A stretch of 64,000 bases of DNA from contig NZ_WXEY01000009.1 of assembly GCF_009877425.1 (NCBI RefSeq), positions 1-64,000 of the forward strand, written 5' to 3'. The stretch's first letter is position 1. Each line of letters begins with the position of its first letter. The position numbers were made by a program, and so were the translations under genes. This document shows, piece after piece, positions 55,678 through 64,000 of the stretch. The stretch comes from Heliomicrobium undosum. GTDB lineage: Bacteria > Bacillota > Desulfitobacteriia > Heliobacteriales > Heliobacteriaceae. The notes beneath the pieces are model-generated. The model searched no databases. It was not told the DNA's origin and saw only the letters and a list, made by a program, of their open reading frames with translations.

Positions 55678-55695
55678 ATGCAAAAATTATACCAA
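55678..55695 (-). promoter_or_regulatory. Sigma-54 promoter of ygfK-ssnA
   Basis: Leftward TTGGTATAATTTTTGCAT has GG (55693-55692), exactly 10 nt, then GC (55681-55680) in TTTGCA, the -24/-12 layout of RpoN promoters. A sigma-54 activator gene is divergent next to it. Its -12 lies about 47 nt before the TTG start. The TATAAT inside it could also act as a sigma-A -10, but no fitting -35 was found. Confidence 0.7.
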
Positions 55696-55992
55696 GATCA
55701 TCGACTCCGGCGACAGGCGCAAATGAAAAAAGAGAAATCCTTTTTTCAAGTATGCCGTTGGCGCGTTTTTTGCATGGATCTTTGATTCGTAAGCAAGAAA
55801 GATCGCCCCCTTTGCGAGAGATCACGGATACATGGGATTGCTGCGGATTGTGGGAACCAGTGCAGGAAAAAAGGGCCTCCAGGTCTAATAGATAGGGATA
55901 ATTCATCGTGCTCGTGATTGCAGGTTCGCAGATGGCCGCTGAACAGGCAATCGAATGGATGGGGTAGGAACAGGCCGAGCGGGGGTGAGAGG

Positions 55993-57756
55993 ATGCACCG
56001 GTTGCGCGATATAGAAGAGACGGTCCAGCAGACGGCGGAAGCCATCGCCGAGGCGCTGATGATCGAGGTGGAGATCGCCGATCCCGATTTGGTGCGTGTC
56101 GCCGGCACCGGCCGCTACCGGGAGGGCCGCGGACGCGTCTTGGAGGACGGTTTCGTCTACCGGCACATCCTGCGAACCGGAGAGGCTGTGATCATCGACC
56201 AGCCGGGCCATCACGAACTCTGCCAGCCTTGTTTACGACGGGGTGATTGTTCCGAGACAGCCGAGGTGGCGGTGCCCATCAAAGTCAATGACGAGACGAT
56301 CGGCGTCATCGGGCTGATCGGATTTGACGGGCAGCAGGGCAAGCGCCTGCTCGGCCGTCAGGACTCGCTTCTTCGCTTTTTGGAGAAGATGGCTGACCTG
56401 ATCGCCGGAAAGACGGCGGAAAACGCGCAGAACCGGCAGAGAGAATCGCTCGTCCGCCAACTGGAAACGGTGCTCAATCTCCTCCACGACGGTATCCTCG
56501 TCGTGGGCGCCAATAAGGTGGTCACCCACCATAACGAGTTGGCCGCCTCGATGACCGATTTGACCGCTCATTCCCTCATCGCCCTGCCCCAGATCATGGA
56601 CGACAAAAAGTTATGGAAGGCCGTCGAAAAGGGAAAGAGCTTCTCCGGCCAGGTGAAGGGGCGGCGGGTGGCGGCCCACTGGTACTGTGACGCCATGCCG
56701 ATCATCCGGGAAGACGCCGTCGACGGCGCCATCATCATCTTGAAGGATGTTCAGGAGATCAAGCGTCTCGTCAACGACACGACGGTCAGCGACATCGCCA
56801 CCGAGTTCTCACAGATCATCGGCAGCAGCGCCAAAATCCGTGAGCTCAAGTCCCTGGCCTGCAAAGTCGCGTCCAGCAATTCGACCTTGTTGATCCAGGG
56901 CGAGAGCGGGACCGGCAAGGAACTGCTGGCCCGGGCGATCCACCAGTCTAGCGGCCGCAGCCAAAACGCCTTTATCGCCATCAACTGCGGCGCCATTCCG
57001 GAGACGCTGCTGGAGAGCGAACTCTTCGGCTACGAGGAAGGCTCCTTCACAGGGGCGAAGCGGGGCGGCAAGCTCGGCAAGTTCGAGTTGGCCAACAACG
57101 GGACCCTCTTTCTCGACGAGATCGGTGACATGCCCCTGCACTTGCAGGTCAAGCTCCTGCGCGTCCTCCAGGAGCGGCGGGTCGAGCGGGTCGGCAGCGC
57201 CCGTTCCATCCCTGTCGATGTGCGCATCATCGCCGCCACGCACCGGAACCTGGAGAAGATGGTCGCCGCCGGGGAGTTTCGCGAGGATCTCTATTACCGC
57301 CTGAACGTGATCCCCTTGACCATCCCGCCTGTACGGGAGCGGCGGGAGGATATACCTCTGCTGATCGACCATTACCTGGAGCACTACTGCCAGGTGCTGA
57401 ACAAGCAGGTGAACCGGTTGGCCACCGATGCGGCGTCGCTCTTGCACCGATATCCCTGGCCGGGAAACGTGCGGGAACTGGCAAACGTGGTCGAATACGC
57501 CGTCACCATGGCCACCGGCGGGTTGATCAGCCTGAAGGATCTGCCCAAACGGATCCGGACCGAAGAACCGGTAAAAGTCCAGGACGACTGCCTCAACCTG
57601 AAGGCGCTGGAGCGCGAAGCCATCACCAAAGCGTTGGAGGCCGCCGCTGTGGAGGGGTGCAAGGATGACGCCGCCAAGCGACTGGGGATCAGCCGGGCGA
57701 CCTTGTATCGCAAGATTAAGGAATACGGCATCGCCGAACGCAAGGTCTTTTCCTGA
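55993..57756 (+). CDS. ygeV: Sigma-54-dependent transcriptional activator (YgeV-like)
   Basis: A 587-residue activator. An N-terminal GAF-like sensor domain (about 1-140, with CQPCLRRGDC and VAVPIKVNDETIGVIG) is followed by a PAS-like domain (about 165-275). The AAA+ domain has GESGTGKE (Walker A), GSFTGAKRGG (the sigma-54 contact loop, Ser in place of the usual Ala) and LFLDEIGDM (Walker B). A Fis-type helix-turn-helix closes it (DDAAKRLGISRATLYRKIKEY). ATG 55993 follows GAGAGG. Genomic position equals that of E. coli ygeV. Likely activates ygfK-ssnA through the promoter at 55678 and possibly xdh. Confidence 0.92.
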   Translation: MHRLRDIEETVQQTAEAIAEALMIEVEIADPDLVRVAGTGRYREGRGRVLEDGFVYRHILRTGEAVIIDQPGHHELCQPCLRRGDCSETAEVAVPIKVNDETIGVIGLIGFDGQQGKRLLGRQDSLLRFLEKMADLIAGKTAENAQNRQRESLVRQLETVLNLLHDGILVVGANKVVTHHNELAASMTDLTAHSLIALPQIMDDKKLWKAVEKGKSFSGQVKGRRVAAHWYCDAMPIIREDAVDGAIIILKDVQEIKRLVNDTTVSDIATEFSQIIGSSAKIRELKSLACKVASSNSTLLIQGESGTGKELLARAIHQSSGRSQNAFIAINCGAIPETLLESELFGYEEGSFTGAKRGGKLGKFELANNGTLFLDEIGDMPLHLQVKLLRVLQERRVERVGSARSIPVDVRIIAATHRNLEKMVAAGEFREDLYYRLNVIPLTIPPVRERREDIPLLIDHYLEHYCQVLNKQVNRLATDAASLLHRYPWPGNVRELANVVEYAVTMATGGLISLKDLPKRIRTEEPVKVQDDCLNLKALEREAITKALEAAAVEGCKDDAAKRLGISRATLYRKIKEYGIAERKVFS

Positions 57757-58052
57757 GTTTTAAAGGGGAGACGGCTGTCTCATTGTGAGATGGGCGTACA
57801 TAGCAATAGGTGTCGCTTGAGGGTTCGGTCAAAAGAAGATTTGCGCAATAGATTCGATAAGAGATTCGATGGGGCAAGGATTCTCCCGATGGGATTTCTT
57901 TCATTAGATTATCACGAGTGATGATGAAAATGGTTTTTCATATATAGAAAAAAGTCTTAATTTGAGACAGTAGTGATTGTCTCCCCAAGGTCATCTCATC
58001 CACCCTTTTAATATCTGCTGCAACAGAGTACACACAGAAGGAGGGAGCGCCC
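57757..58052. other. Leader between ygeV and xdhA
   Basis: 296 bp without a gene. I scanned it for GG-N10-GC and found none, so xdhA does not seem to have a canonical sigma-54 promoter here. GGAGGG lies just before xdhA. Confidence 0.4.
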
Positions 58053-60338
58053 ATGAAAAGCGTAGGCCGGAGCGTCACCCGCGTCGACGCCGTCGCCAAG
58101 GTGAAAGGCGCCGCGAGATATGTAGACGACCACTTCGTTCCCGGCATGCTCCATGCCAAGGTCTTTCGCAGCGCCATTGCCAACGGCTGGGTGAAGCGCA
58201 TCGATGTCAGCAAGGCCAAGGCGCTGCCGGGCGTCGTTGCCGTCGTCACCTATGAGGATGTGCCCGATCACACCTTCCCGACGGCCGGCCACCCCTATTC
58301 GAAGAACCCTGCTCACCAGGACGTGGCCGACCGAAACCTGCTGACGCGGCGGGTGCGCCTTGTCGGCGACGAGATCGCCGCCGTGGTGGCCGTCGATGAA
58401 CGGACGGCGCAAAAGGCGCTGACCCTCATTGAGGTGGAGTACGAAGAGTACGAGCCGCTACTGACGGCTGAGGCGGCGCTCAAGCCGGGCGCGCCGGAGA
58501 TCCACGCCGGCACCGGCAACGTGCTGGGGCGGGGCGGCTACGAACTGGGCGATCTGGCCCAGGCCGTCGCTGAGTCGGATCAAGTCTTTTCTGATGATTT
58601 TACGACTCAGATGGTCGCCCACTGCGCCATGGAGAACTACAGCGCTTACGCTTATATGGAAGAAAACGGTCGCATCGTCATCGTCTCTTCCACCCAGATC
58701 CCCCATATCTGCCGGCGGATCGTCGGCCAGGCGCTCGGCATCCCCTGGGGGCGTGTCCGCGTGATTAAACCCTACATAGGCGGCGGCTTCGGCGGCAAAC
58801 AGGACGCTGTCGTGGAACCGCTCACCGCTTTTCTTACCACCGTCGTCCACGGACGGCCCGTCAAGATGGAATTCACCCGCGAAGAGAGCTTCATCGCCTC
58901 CCGGGTGCGCCATCCCATCGCCTTTAAGATCAAGACAGGCGTCAAAAAAGACGGCACCCTGCTGGCGCGGGAGTTGGAGATCGTCTCCATCAACGGCGCT
59001 TACGCCTCTCACGGCCAATCCATCGCCAACAACGCCGGCACCAAGTACCGGCAACTATACCGGCAGCAGGCGATCAAGTGCAAGTCCACCTCGGTCTATA
59101 CGAATATGCCCTCTGCCGGGGCCATGCGCGGCTACGGCATCCCCCAGGTCATGTTCGCTCTCGAGAGCCACATGGACGATGTAGCCCGTGAACTGGCGAT
59201 CGACCCCGTTGATTTTCGCCTGAAAAACGTCATCAGCGCAGGCTACCAGGACCCGATCAGCGGCGTCAAGGTGCTCACCAGCGGGCTGGCCGAGTGCCTG
59301 CAAAAGGGCCGGGAACTGATTGGCTGGGACGCCAAAAAAGCGGACGCCAGCCGGCGGGAGGGGATGAAAAGGCGCGGTGTCGGAGCGGCCTGCTTTACCT
59401 ACGCCTCGGGCACCCACCCGGTCGGGTTGGAGGTGGCCGGCGCGCGGATCGTCATGAATGAAGACGGCTCGGTTCAAATCCAGGTCGGCGCTACCGAGAT
59501 CGGTCAGGGCAGCGATACCGTCTTCACCCAGATGGTGGCCGAAACGGTGGGCATCCCGACTTCGATGGTCCATATCCTCTCCGAACAGGATACAGACATC
59601 TCGCCTGTGGACCTGGGCTCCTACGCCTCCCGTCAGACCTACATCACCGGCATGGCCGTGCGCAAGGCCGCCGAAGAGATCAAGGCCAAGGTCCTCGATT
59701 ACGCATGGGGAATGACCGACATCCCGGCCGGCGCCATGGACATCGTCGACGGCTGGCTCGTCTACAAGCACAACGGGGAAGGGATCCTGCCCATCGGCGA
59801 GGTGGCCCTCGACGCCCACACGAACACGGTCCATTGCCAGCCCTTTACAGCCGATGTCTCCAACAACGCCCGCGTCAACGCCTTCGCCTACGGCTGCACC
59901 TTCGTCGAGGTCGAGGTCGACCTGTTGACCGGCAAGGTCGAGGTCCTGGAGATCCATAACGTTCACGACTCGGGCAAGATCATCAATCCCCAACTGGCCG
60001 CCGGCCAGGTTCATGGCGGCGTCAGCATGGGGCTCGGCTACGCCCTCTACGAGCAGATGCTCTTCGACCCTAAGACCGGCAAGCCCCTCATCCACAACCT
60101 CCTGGACTACAAACTGATGACCGCCTTCGACACCCCCGAGATCGGCGCCCATTTCGTCGAGCCCTATGAGCCGACAGGTCCATACGGCAACAAGGCCTTG
60201 GGTGAGCCGCCGGCCATCACGCCGGCGCCTGCTATCCGCAACGCCATCCTCGACGCTACCGGCGTGGCCTTTAATGACCTGCCCCTCACACCCCAGCGCC
60301 TGATCGCCCGCTTCAAGGCCGAAGGGCTGATCGAATAG
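58053..60338 (+). CDS. xdhA: Xanthine dehydrogenase-like molybdenum subunit XdhA
   Basis: A 761-residue molybdopterin-binding subunit of the xanthine oxidase family. Recognisable parts are the N-terminal VKGAARYVDDH, then PYIGGGFGGKQDAVVEPL (molybdopterin contact), SAGAMRGYGIPQ, the QVGATEIGQGSDT block and the catalytic glutamate Glu718 in LGEPPAITPAPA. It hydroxylates a purine or similar heterocycle. Start ATG 58053 follows AGGAGGG. First gene of xdhABC; XdhB starts 11 bp after its stop. Moco would come from pathways using the MoeA proteins at 18-21 kb. Confidence 0.95.
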   Translation: MKSVGRSVTRVDAVAKVKGAARYVDDHFVPGMLHAKVFRSAIANGWVKRIDVSKAKALPGVVAVVTYEDVPDHTFPTAGHPYSKNPAHQDVADRNLLTRRVRLVGDEIAAVVAVDERTAQKALTLIEVEYEEYEPLLTAEAALKPGAPEIHAGTGNVLGRGGYELGDLAQAVAESDQVFSDDFTTQMVAHCAMENYSAYAYMEENGRIVIVSSTQIPHICRRIVGQALGIPWGRVRVIKPYIGGGFGGKQDAVVEPLTAFLTTVVHGRPVKMEFTREESFIASRVRHPIAFKIKTGVKKDGTLLARELEIVSINGAYASHGQSIANNAGTKYRQLYRQQAIKCKSTSVYTNMPSAGAMRGYGIPQVMFALESHMDDVARELAIDPVDFRLKNVISAGYQDPISGVKVLTSGLAECLQKGRELIGWDAKKADASRREGMKRRGVGAACFTYASGTHPVGLEVAGARIVMNEDGSVQIQVGATEIGQGSDTVFTQMVAETVGIPTSMVHILSEQDTDISPVDLGSYASRQTYITGMAVRKAAEEIKAKVLDYAWGMTDIPAGAMDIVDGWLVYKHNGEGILPIGEVALDAHTNTVHCQPFTADVSNNARVNAFAYGCTFVEVEVDLLTGKVEVLEIHNVHDSGKIINPQLAAGQVHGGVSMGLGYALYEQMLFDPKTGKPLIHNLLDYKLMTAFDTPEIGAHFVEPYEPTGPYGNKALGEPPAITPAPAIRNAILDATGVAFNDLPLTPQRLIARFKAEGLIE

Positions 60339-60349
60339 GAGGGATGACC

Positions 60350-61237
60350 ATGTTCGACATCGCCCGATACGACGAAGCCCGTTCCATTGAGGAGGCTGTG
60401 GCGCTGCTGGCGGCCAATCCCGAGGCCCGGCTCATCGCCGGCGGCACCGATGTGCTGATCCGCATCCGCGAGGGCAAGCAGCCCGAGGCGCAGTTGGTCG
60501 GCATCCGCCATATCGCCGCGTTGACCCGCATCGAACGGAAGGATGACGGAATGCTTTCCATCGGCGCGGCAGCCACCTTTAGCCGCATCGCCTCCGACCC
60601 GCTGATCCGCCAATGCCTTCCCGTTCTGGCGGAAGCCGTCGACACCGTCGGCGGTCCCCAGATCCGCCGTGTCGCCACCATCGGCGGCAACGTCTGCAAC
60701 GGCGCCACATCGGCCGACAGCGCATCGACCCTTTTCGCCCTTGACGCCGTCCTCCAGATCCAAGGGCCCGACGGCCTTCGTCAGACGCCGATCCGCGAGT
60801 TCTACCGTGGACCGGGTAAGGTCAATCTGGGCCAGGCGGAGGTGCTGACGGCGATCCTCGTCACGCCGGAAAGTTACGAGGGTTATGGCGGCCACTACAT
60901 CAAGTACGCCATGCGTAAGGCCATGGATATCGCCACTCTGGGCTGTTCCGTCAACTGCAAGGTCGCCGATGGCAACATCCTGGCCGATGTGCGCCTCGCA
61001 TTCGGCGTGGCTGCGCCGACACCGATCCGCTGCCCCGAGGCGGAAGGGGCCGTCAAAGGAAAAACTTTCAGCCCGGAAGTGGTGGAAGCCTTCGGCAACG
61101 CGGCGGCGGCGGAGATCAACCCGCGCACGTCCTGGCGAGCCTCCCGCGAATTCCGGCTCCACCTGGCCAAGGAACTGAGCAAACAGGCGCTGGTCAAGGC
61201 CTATCAACAGGCAGGGGGGATCATCCATGGCGCATAA
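60350..61237 (+). CDS. xdhB: Xanthine dehydrogenase-like FAD subunit XdhB
   Basis: A 295-residue FAD-binding subunit with ARLIAGGTDVLIRIREGK and VATIGGNVCNGATSADSA, the two glycine-rich FAD contacts of the CO-dehydrogenase/xanthine dehydrogenase medium subunit, and a C-terminal CODH flavoprotein domain. It passes electrons from the 2Fe-2S clusters to NAD+. ATG 60350 lies 7 nt after AGGAGG; ATG 60344 is too close. Its end overlaps xdhC by 11 nt. Confidence 0.95.
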   Translation: MFDIARYDEARSIEEAVALLAANPEARLIAGGTDVLIRIREGKQPEAQLVGIRHIAALTRIERKDDGMLSIGAAATFSRIASDPLIRQCLPVLAEAVDTVGGPQIRRVATIGGNVCNGATSADSASTLFALDAVLQIQGPDGLRQTPIREFYRGPGKVNLGQAEVLTAILVTPESYEGYGGHYIKYAMRKAMDIATLGCSVNCKVADGNILADVRLAFGVAAPTPIRCPEAEGAVKGKTFSPEVVEAFGNAAAAEINPRTSWRASREFRLHLAKELSKQALVKAYQQAGGIIHGA

Positions 61238-61694
61238 ACGAATCAACTGCACCATCAACGGCCAGAAACTCTCCCTGGAGGTCGAGGTGGGCGAATCCCT
61301 GCTCGAAATGCTACGCAGCCGCCTGCACCTGACGGGAACGAAAAAAGGCTGCGGCGTCGGCGAATGCGGCGCTTGCACCGTCCTGGTCGACGGAGAGGCC
61401 ATCGATTCCTGCCTCTTTCTCGCCGTCTGGGCCGACGGCAAGGATATCCGCACCATCGAGGGCGAGGCCAAGGAAGGCCAATTGACGAAGGTGCAAGAAG
61501 CCTTCGTCGAGGAAGGCGCCGTCCAGTGCGGCTTTTGCACCCCCGGTTTCGTCATGTCTGTGACGGCGCTCGCCGAAAAGGGGTGCAACTGCGACCGGGA
61601 GGGGCTGAAAAAGGAACTCTCCGGCCACATGTGCCGTTGCACCGGTTATCACAACATCATCAACGCGGCGGAAAAGGCGATGGGGGAGAAGTAA
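61227..61694 (+). CDS. xdhC: Xanthine dehydrogenase-like 2Fe-2S subunit XdhC
   Basis: A 155-residue subunit with two 2Fe-2S clusters. The plant-type cluster uses CGVGECGACTVLVDG plus Cys in SCLFL; the second uses CGFCTPGFVM and CRCTGYHNI. It links the molybdenum centre to FAD. ATG 61227 lies after GGGGGGAT. Ends xdhABC; 138 bp separate it from ygeY. Confidence 0.95.
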   Translation: MAHKRINCTINGQKLSLEVEVGESLLEMLRSRLHLTGTKKGCGVGECGACTVLVDGEAIDSCLFLAVWADGKDIRTIEGEAKEGQLTKVQEAFVEEGAVQCGFCTPGFVMSVTALAEKGCNCDREGLKKELSGHMCRCTGYHNIINAAEKAMGEK

Positions 61695-61832
61695 AAGGAT
61701 CCAGCCGCCTGTCGTCAGCAAAAATCAGCAGCGCCGGCGGCGCAAGCAGGCCCGCTGTAAGCACAAACGCGGTCCATCCTGTTCGGCCTCCCGGACAGTG
61801 GATATACATAATCGGGTAATAAGGAGATGCAG

Positions 61833-63080
61833 GTGTTGGAGAACAAGTTTGCCGAGGTCCTGAAACTGGCCGAGAAGTACAAACCGGACATGTCGCGGTT
61901 CCTGCGGGATCTGATCGCCATCCCCAGCGAGAGTTGCGACGAGCAGAAGGTCGTGCTTCGCATCAAGGAGGAAATGGAGAAGGTGGGTTTTGACAAGGTC
62001 GAGATCGACCCCATGGGCAACATCCTGGGGTATATCGGCCGTGGCAAACACCTGATCGCCATGGATGCGCACATCGACACGGTCGGCGTCGGCAACCCGG
62101 AAAACTGGCAGTACGACCCCTATATCGGCTATGAAGACGATGAGATCATCATCGGCCGGGGCGCCAGCGACCAGACTGGCGGCATGGTATCCATGGTCTA
62201 CGCCGGCAAGATCATCAAGGACCTGGGCCTGGAAGACGATTACACCCTCGTCATCGTCGGTTCCGTCCAGGAAGAGGACTGTGACGGCCTCTGTTGGCAG
62301 TACATCATCAACGAAGACAAGCTCCGTCCCGAGTTCGTCGTCATCACCGAGCCGACCGACGGCAAGATTTATCGCGGCCAGCGGGGCCGCATGGAGATTA
62401 AGGTGACCACCAAGGGCGTCAGTTGCCACGGTTCAGCGCCGGAGCGGGGCGACAACGCCATCTACAAGATGGCCGACATCCTGAAGGAACTGCGGGCGCT
62501 TCATGAAAACCTGCAAGACCATCCCTTCCTGGGCAAGGGCAGCCTCACCGTCTCCGAAATCTTCCACACCTCGCCGTCGCGCTGCGCCGTCGCCGACAGT
62601 TGCTGGATCTCTATCGACCGCCGCCTCACCGCCGGGGAAGACGCCGAACTGGCCTTAAACCAGATCCGCAACCTTCCCGCCGTGAAGGCCGCCGGCGCCG
62701 TCGTCGAGATGTACACCTATGAACGGCCGGCCTACACCGGACTGGTTTACCCGACGGACGCCTACTTCCCGACCTGGCTGATTGAAGACGGCCACCCCGT
62801 TTGCTATACCCTCGAAGACGCCTACAAAGGGCTCTTCCAGACCGAACCAGTCGTAGACAAGTGGACCTTCTCCACCAACGGCGTCTCCATCATGGGCCGC
62901 TACGGCATCCCCTGCATCGGCTTTGGCCCCGGCCACGAAGACCAGGCCCACGCGCCGAACGAACGGACCTGGAAAAAGGAACTGGTTATGGCGGCGGCCA
63001 TGTACGCTGTGATCCCCTCCATCTATGTTTCGAAGTACGCGGCACAGATGCCGGAGGATACGAAGAACCTGGTGGAATAA
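61833..63080 (+). CDS. ygeY: YgeY-type M20 family metallopeptidase/hydrolase
   Basis: A 415-residue M20-like zinc hydrolase. Metal ligands are visible in [23 protein letters not shown] and VQEEDCDG, with a His-rich C-terminal [13 protein letters not shown]. It belongs to the YgeY group, found with YgeW and YgfK in selenium/purine clusters; it may hydrolyse an amide or carbamoyl intermediate. GTG 61833 has AAGGAG 6 nt upstream; ATG 61827 touches that site and TTG 61836 is a further option. Confidence 0.9.
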   Translation: MLENKFAEVLKLAEKYKPDMSRFLRDLIAIPSESCDEQKVVLRIKEEMEKVGFDKVEIDPMGNILGYIGRGKHLIAMDAHIDTVGVGNPENWQYDPYIGYEDDEIIIGRGASDQTGGMVSMVYAGKIIKDLGLEDDYTLVIVGSVQEEDCDGLCWQYIINEDKLRPEFVVITEPTDGKIYRGQRGRMEIKVTTKGVSCHGSAPERGDNAIYKMADILKELRALHENLQDHPFLGKGSLTVSEIFHTSPSRCAVADSCWISIDRRLTAGEDAELALNQIRNLPAVKAAGAVVEMYTYERPAYTGLVYPTDAYFPTWLIEDGHPVCYTLEDAYKGLFQTEPVVDKWTFSTNGVSIMGRYGIPCIGFGPGHEDQAHAPNERTWKKELVMAAAMYAVIPSIYVSKYAAQMPEDTKNLVE

Positions 63081-63105
63081 AACAAAATAAGTAGGAGGAT
63101 TCTCA

Positions 63106-64000
63106 ATGCAAACGATTTTCCGCGGCCGCCACTTCATTGATCTCGAAGAATTCACCAAAGAAGAAGTCGACACCATGCTGGAGGTCTCCTTTGACCTCAA
63201 GAAAAAATTCGCCATGGGCGTGCCCACGCCGTATCTGCTCCACCAGTCCATGTTCCTGATGTTCTTTGAGCAGTCAACCCGGACCCGCAACTCCATGGAA
63301 GCCGGATTTGCCCAACTGGGCGGCCACGCCGGATTCCTCGACTCCAGCAGCATGCAGATCGCCCATGGCGAAAGCGCCAAGGACACGGCCATCATCCTGT
63401 CCCGTTTCGGCCACGCCATCGCCTGCCGTTACTGCAACTGGGGCTACGGCAACAAGTACCTGACCGAGATGGCCAAATGGTCCAGGGTCCCCATCATGAA
63501 CCTCCAGTGCGACCTCTACCACCCCTTCCAGGCGCTGGCCGACCTGATGACGATGAAAGAAAAGATCGGCGACCTGAAACGGACAAAGGTCTCCATCATC
63601 TGGGCCTACGCCGAGAGCCACAAGAAGCCCATCTCCGTTCCCGTCTCCCAGCTTCTGCTCTTCCCGCGCTACGGCATGGACGTCTGCCTCGCCCATCCGA
63701 AGGGCTGGGAACTGCCCGACTGGGTCATCGAAAAAGCGAAAGCGAACGCGGCCAAGTTCGGCGGCACCGTGACCGTCACGAACAACGAAGAGGAAGCTTA
63801 CGAAAACGCCCATATCGTCATCCCGAAAAACTGGGGATCCTGGGTCAATGACCAGACAGGCGCTTCCATCGCCGGCGCCACCAAGGTTGTCGACGAAAAA
63901 CTGATGGCCCAGAAGTCCTGGAAGTGCACCGAAGCGAAGATGGCCACCGCCGACAAGGATGTCATGTACATGCACGCCCTCCCGGCTGACCGCAACAATG
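63106..64000 (+). CDS. ygeW: YgeW-type carbamoyltransferase, cut by the window end
   Basis: 298 codons of an aspartate/ornithine carbamoyltransferase-fold protein. The carbamoyl-phosphate site reads FFEQSTRTRNSMEAGFAQLG, with the HPFQALADL motif after it. KKPISVPVSQLL is followed by GMDVCLAHPKGWELPD. The motif usually reading HCLP is HALP (HALPADRN), so the usual Cys is Ala. Place next to ygeY and similarity of the KPxSVP region point to the knotted YgeW group, whose substrate is unknown. GTAGGAGGA lies before ATG 63106. The 3' end is outside the window. Confidence 0.88.
   Translation, partial: MQTIFRGRHFIDLEEFTKEEVDTMLEVSFDLKKKFAMGVPTPYLLHQSMFLMFFEQSTRTRNSMEAGFAQLGGHAGFLDSSSMQIAHGESAKDTAIILSRFGHAIACRYCNWGYGNKYLTEMAKWSRVPIMNLQCDLYHPFQALADLMTMKEKIGDLKRTKVSIIWAYAESHKKPISVPVSQLLLFPRYGMDVCLAHPKGWELPDWVIEKAKANAAKFGGTVTVTNNEEEAYENAHIVIPKNWGSWVNDQTGASIAGATKVVDEKLMAQKSWKCTEAKMATADKDVMYMHALPADRNN

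Noticed and set aside
57757-58052. Sigma-54 promoter for xdhABC
   Set aside because: Scan for GG-N10-GC in the leader gave no match.
59055-61642. Long leftward frames opposite xdhA, xdhB and xdhC
   Set aside because: Antisense of well-conserved subunits; no ribosome binding sites.

Overview
The window is a bacterial chromosome segment that looks like an endospore-forming member of the Firmicutes (Clostridia). Evidence: strong AGGAGG-type ribosome binding sites, many GTG/TTG starts, a SpoVG-family gene, YjcZ-like mini-proteins, a ydaO-type c-di-AMP riboswitch in front of a KimA-type potassium importer, LytS/LytTR regulation, and a purine/selenium-type hydroxylase cluster known from anaerobes. 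Two chemoreceptors imply motility. Two SatP-type acetate channels plus an ActP-type symporter imply a life on acetate or similar small acids. A heliobacterium or a Desulfitobacterium-like organism would fit, but this is inference; no rRNA or photosynthesis gene is present to settle it.

Region 1-17 kb is AT-richer and accessory in character. It holds an SGNH hydrolase, a membrane 4Fe-4S protein, a decayed SDR gene, a SpoVG paralogue with a damaged start, a cupin, a self-regulated MarR/membrane protein pair with clear operators, a large hybrid sensor kinase, a frameshifted chemoreceptor, small enzymes (PPOX, GNAT, nitroreductase), a PadR regulator with two half-size permeases, and a chemoreceptor with a CxxCH haem motif.

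Region 17-26 kb (GC-richer) holds an ATP-grasp ligase, two tandem moeA genes (one fused to a periplasmic-binding-like domain), a methyltransferase, two tiny Gly-rich membrane proteins, a secreted YcdB-like protein and an Fe-alcohol dehydrogenase.

Region 26-34 kb is the most unusual part. A 1879-residue STAND-like ATPase (acidic repeat linker, coiled coil, Walker A/B) is translationally coupled to a 425-residue protein ending in an RNQLAH (Rx4H) HEPN-type motif. It stands back to back with an SPFH membrane protein and an Arc/MetJ-like DNA-binding protein, and a 9-bp inverted repeat lies in the shared upstream region. This resembles NTP-dependent conflict (anti-phage) systems and is the best candidate here for an undescribed system.

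Region 34-50 kb holds azlCD with a divergent MocR regulator and repeated AATTGGAT operators, a LytS/LytTR pair followed by DUF485-ActP, the c-di-AMP riboswitch and kimA, two satP paralogues, an ABC-F ATPase, a zinc-ribbon protein and a membrane protein of unknown function.

Region 50-64 kb is a purine/selenium hydroxylase cluster matching the E. coli xdhABC-ygeV-ygeW-ygeY-ygfK-ssnA set. ssnA and ygfK run leftward; a sigma-54 activator, xdhABC, ygeY and a truncated ygeW run rightward. A sigma-54 promoter precedes ygfK. The moeA pair could supply molybdenum cofactor to this xanthine dehydrogenase.
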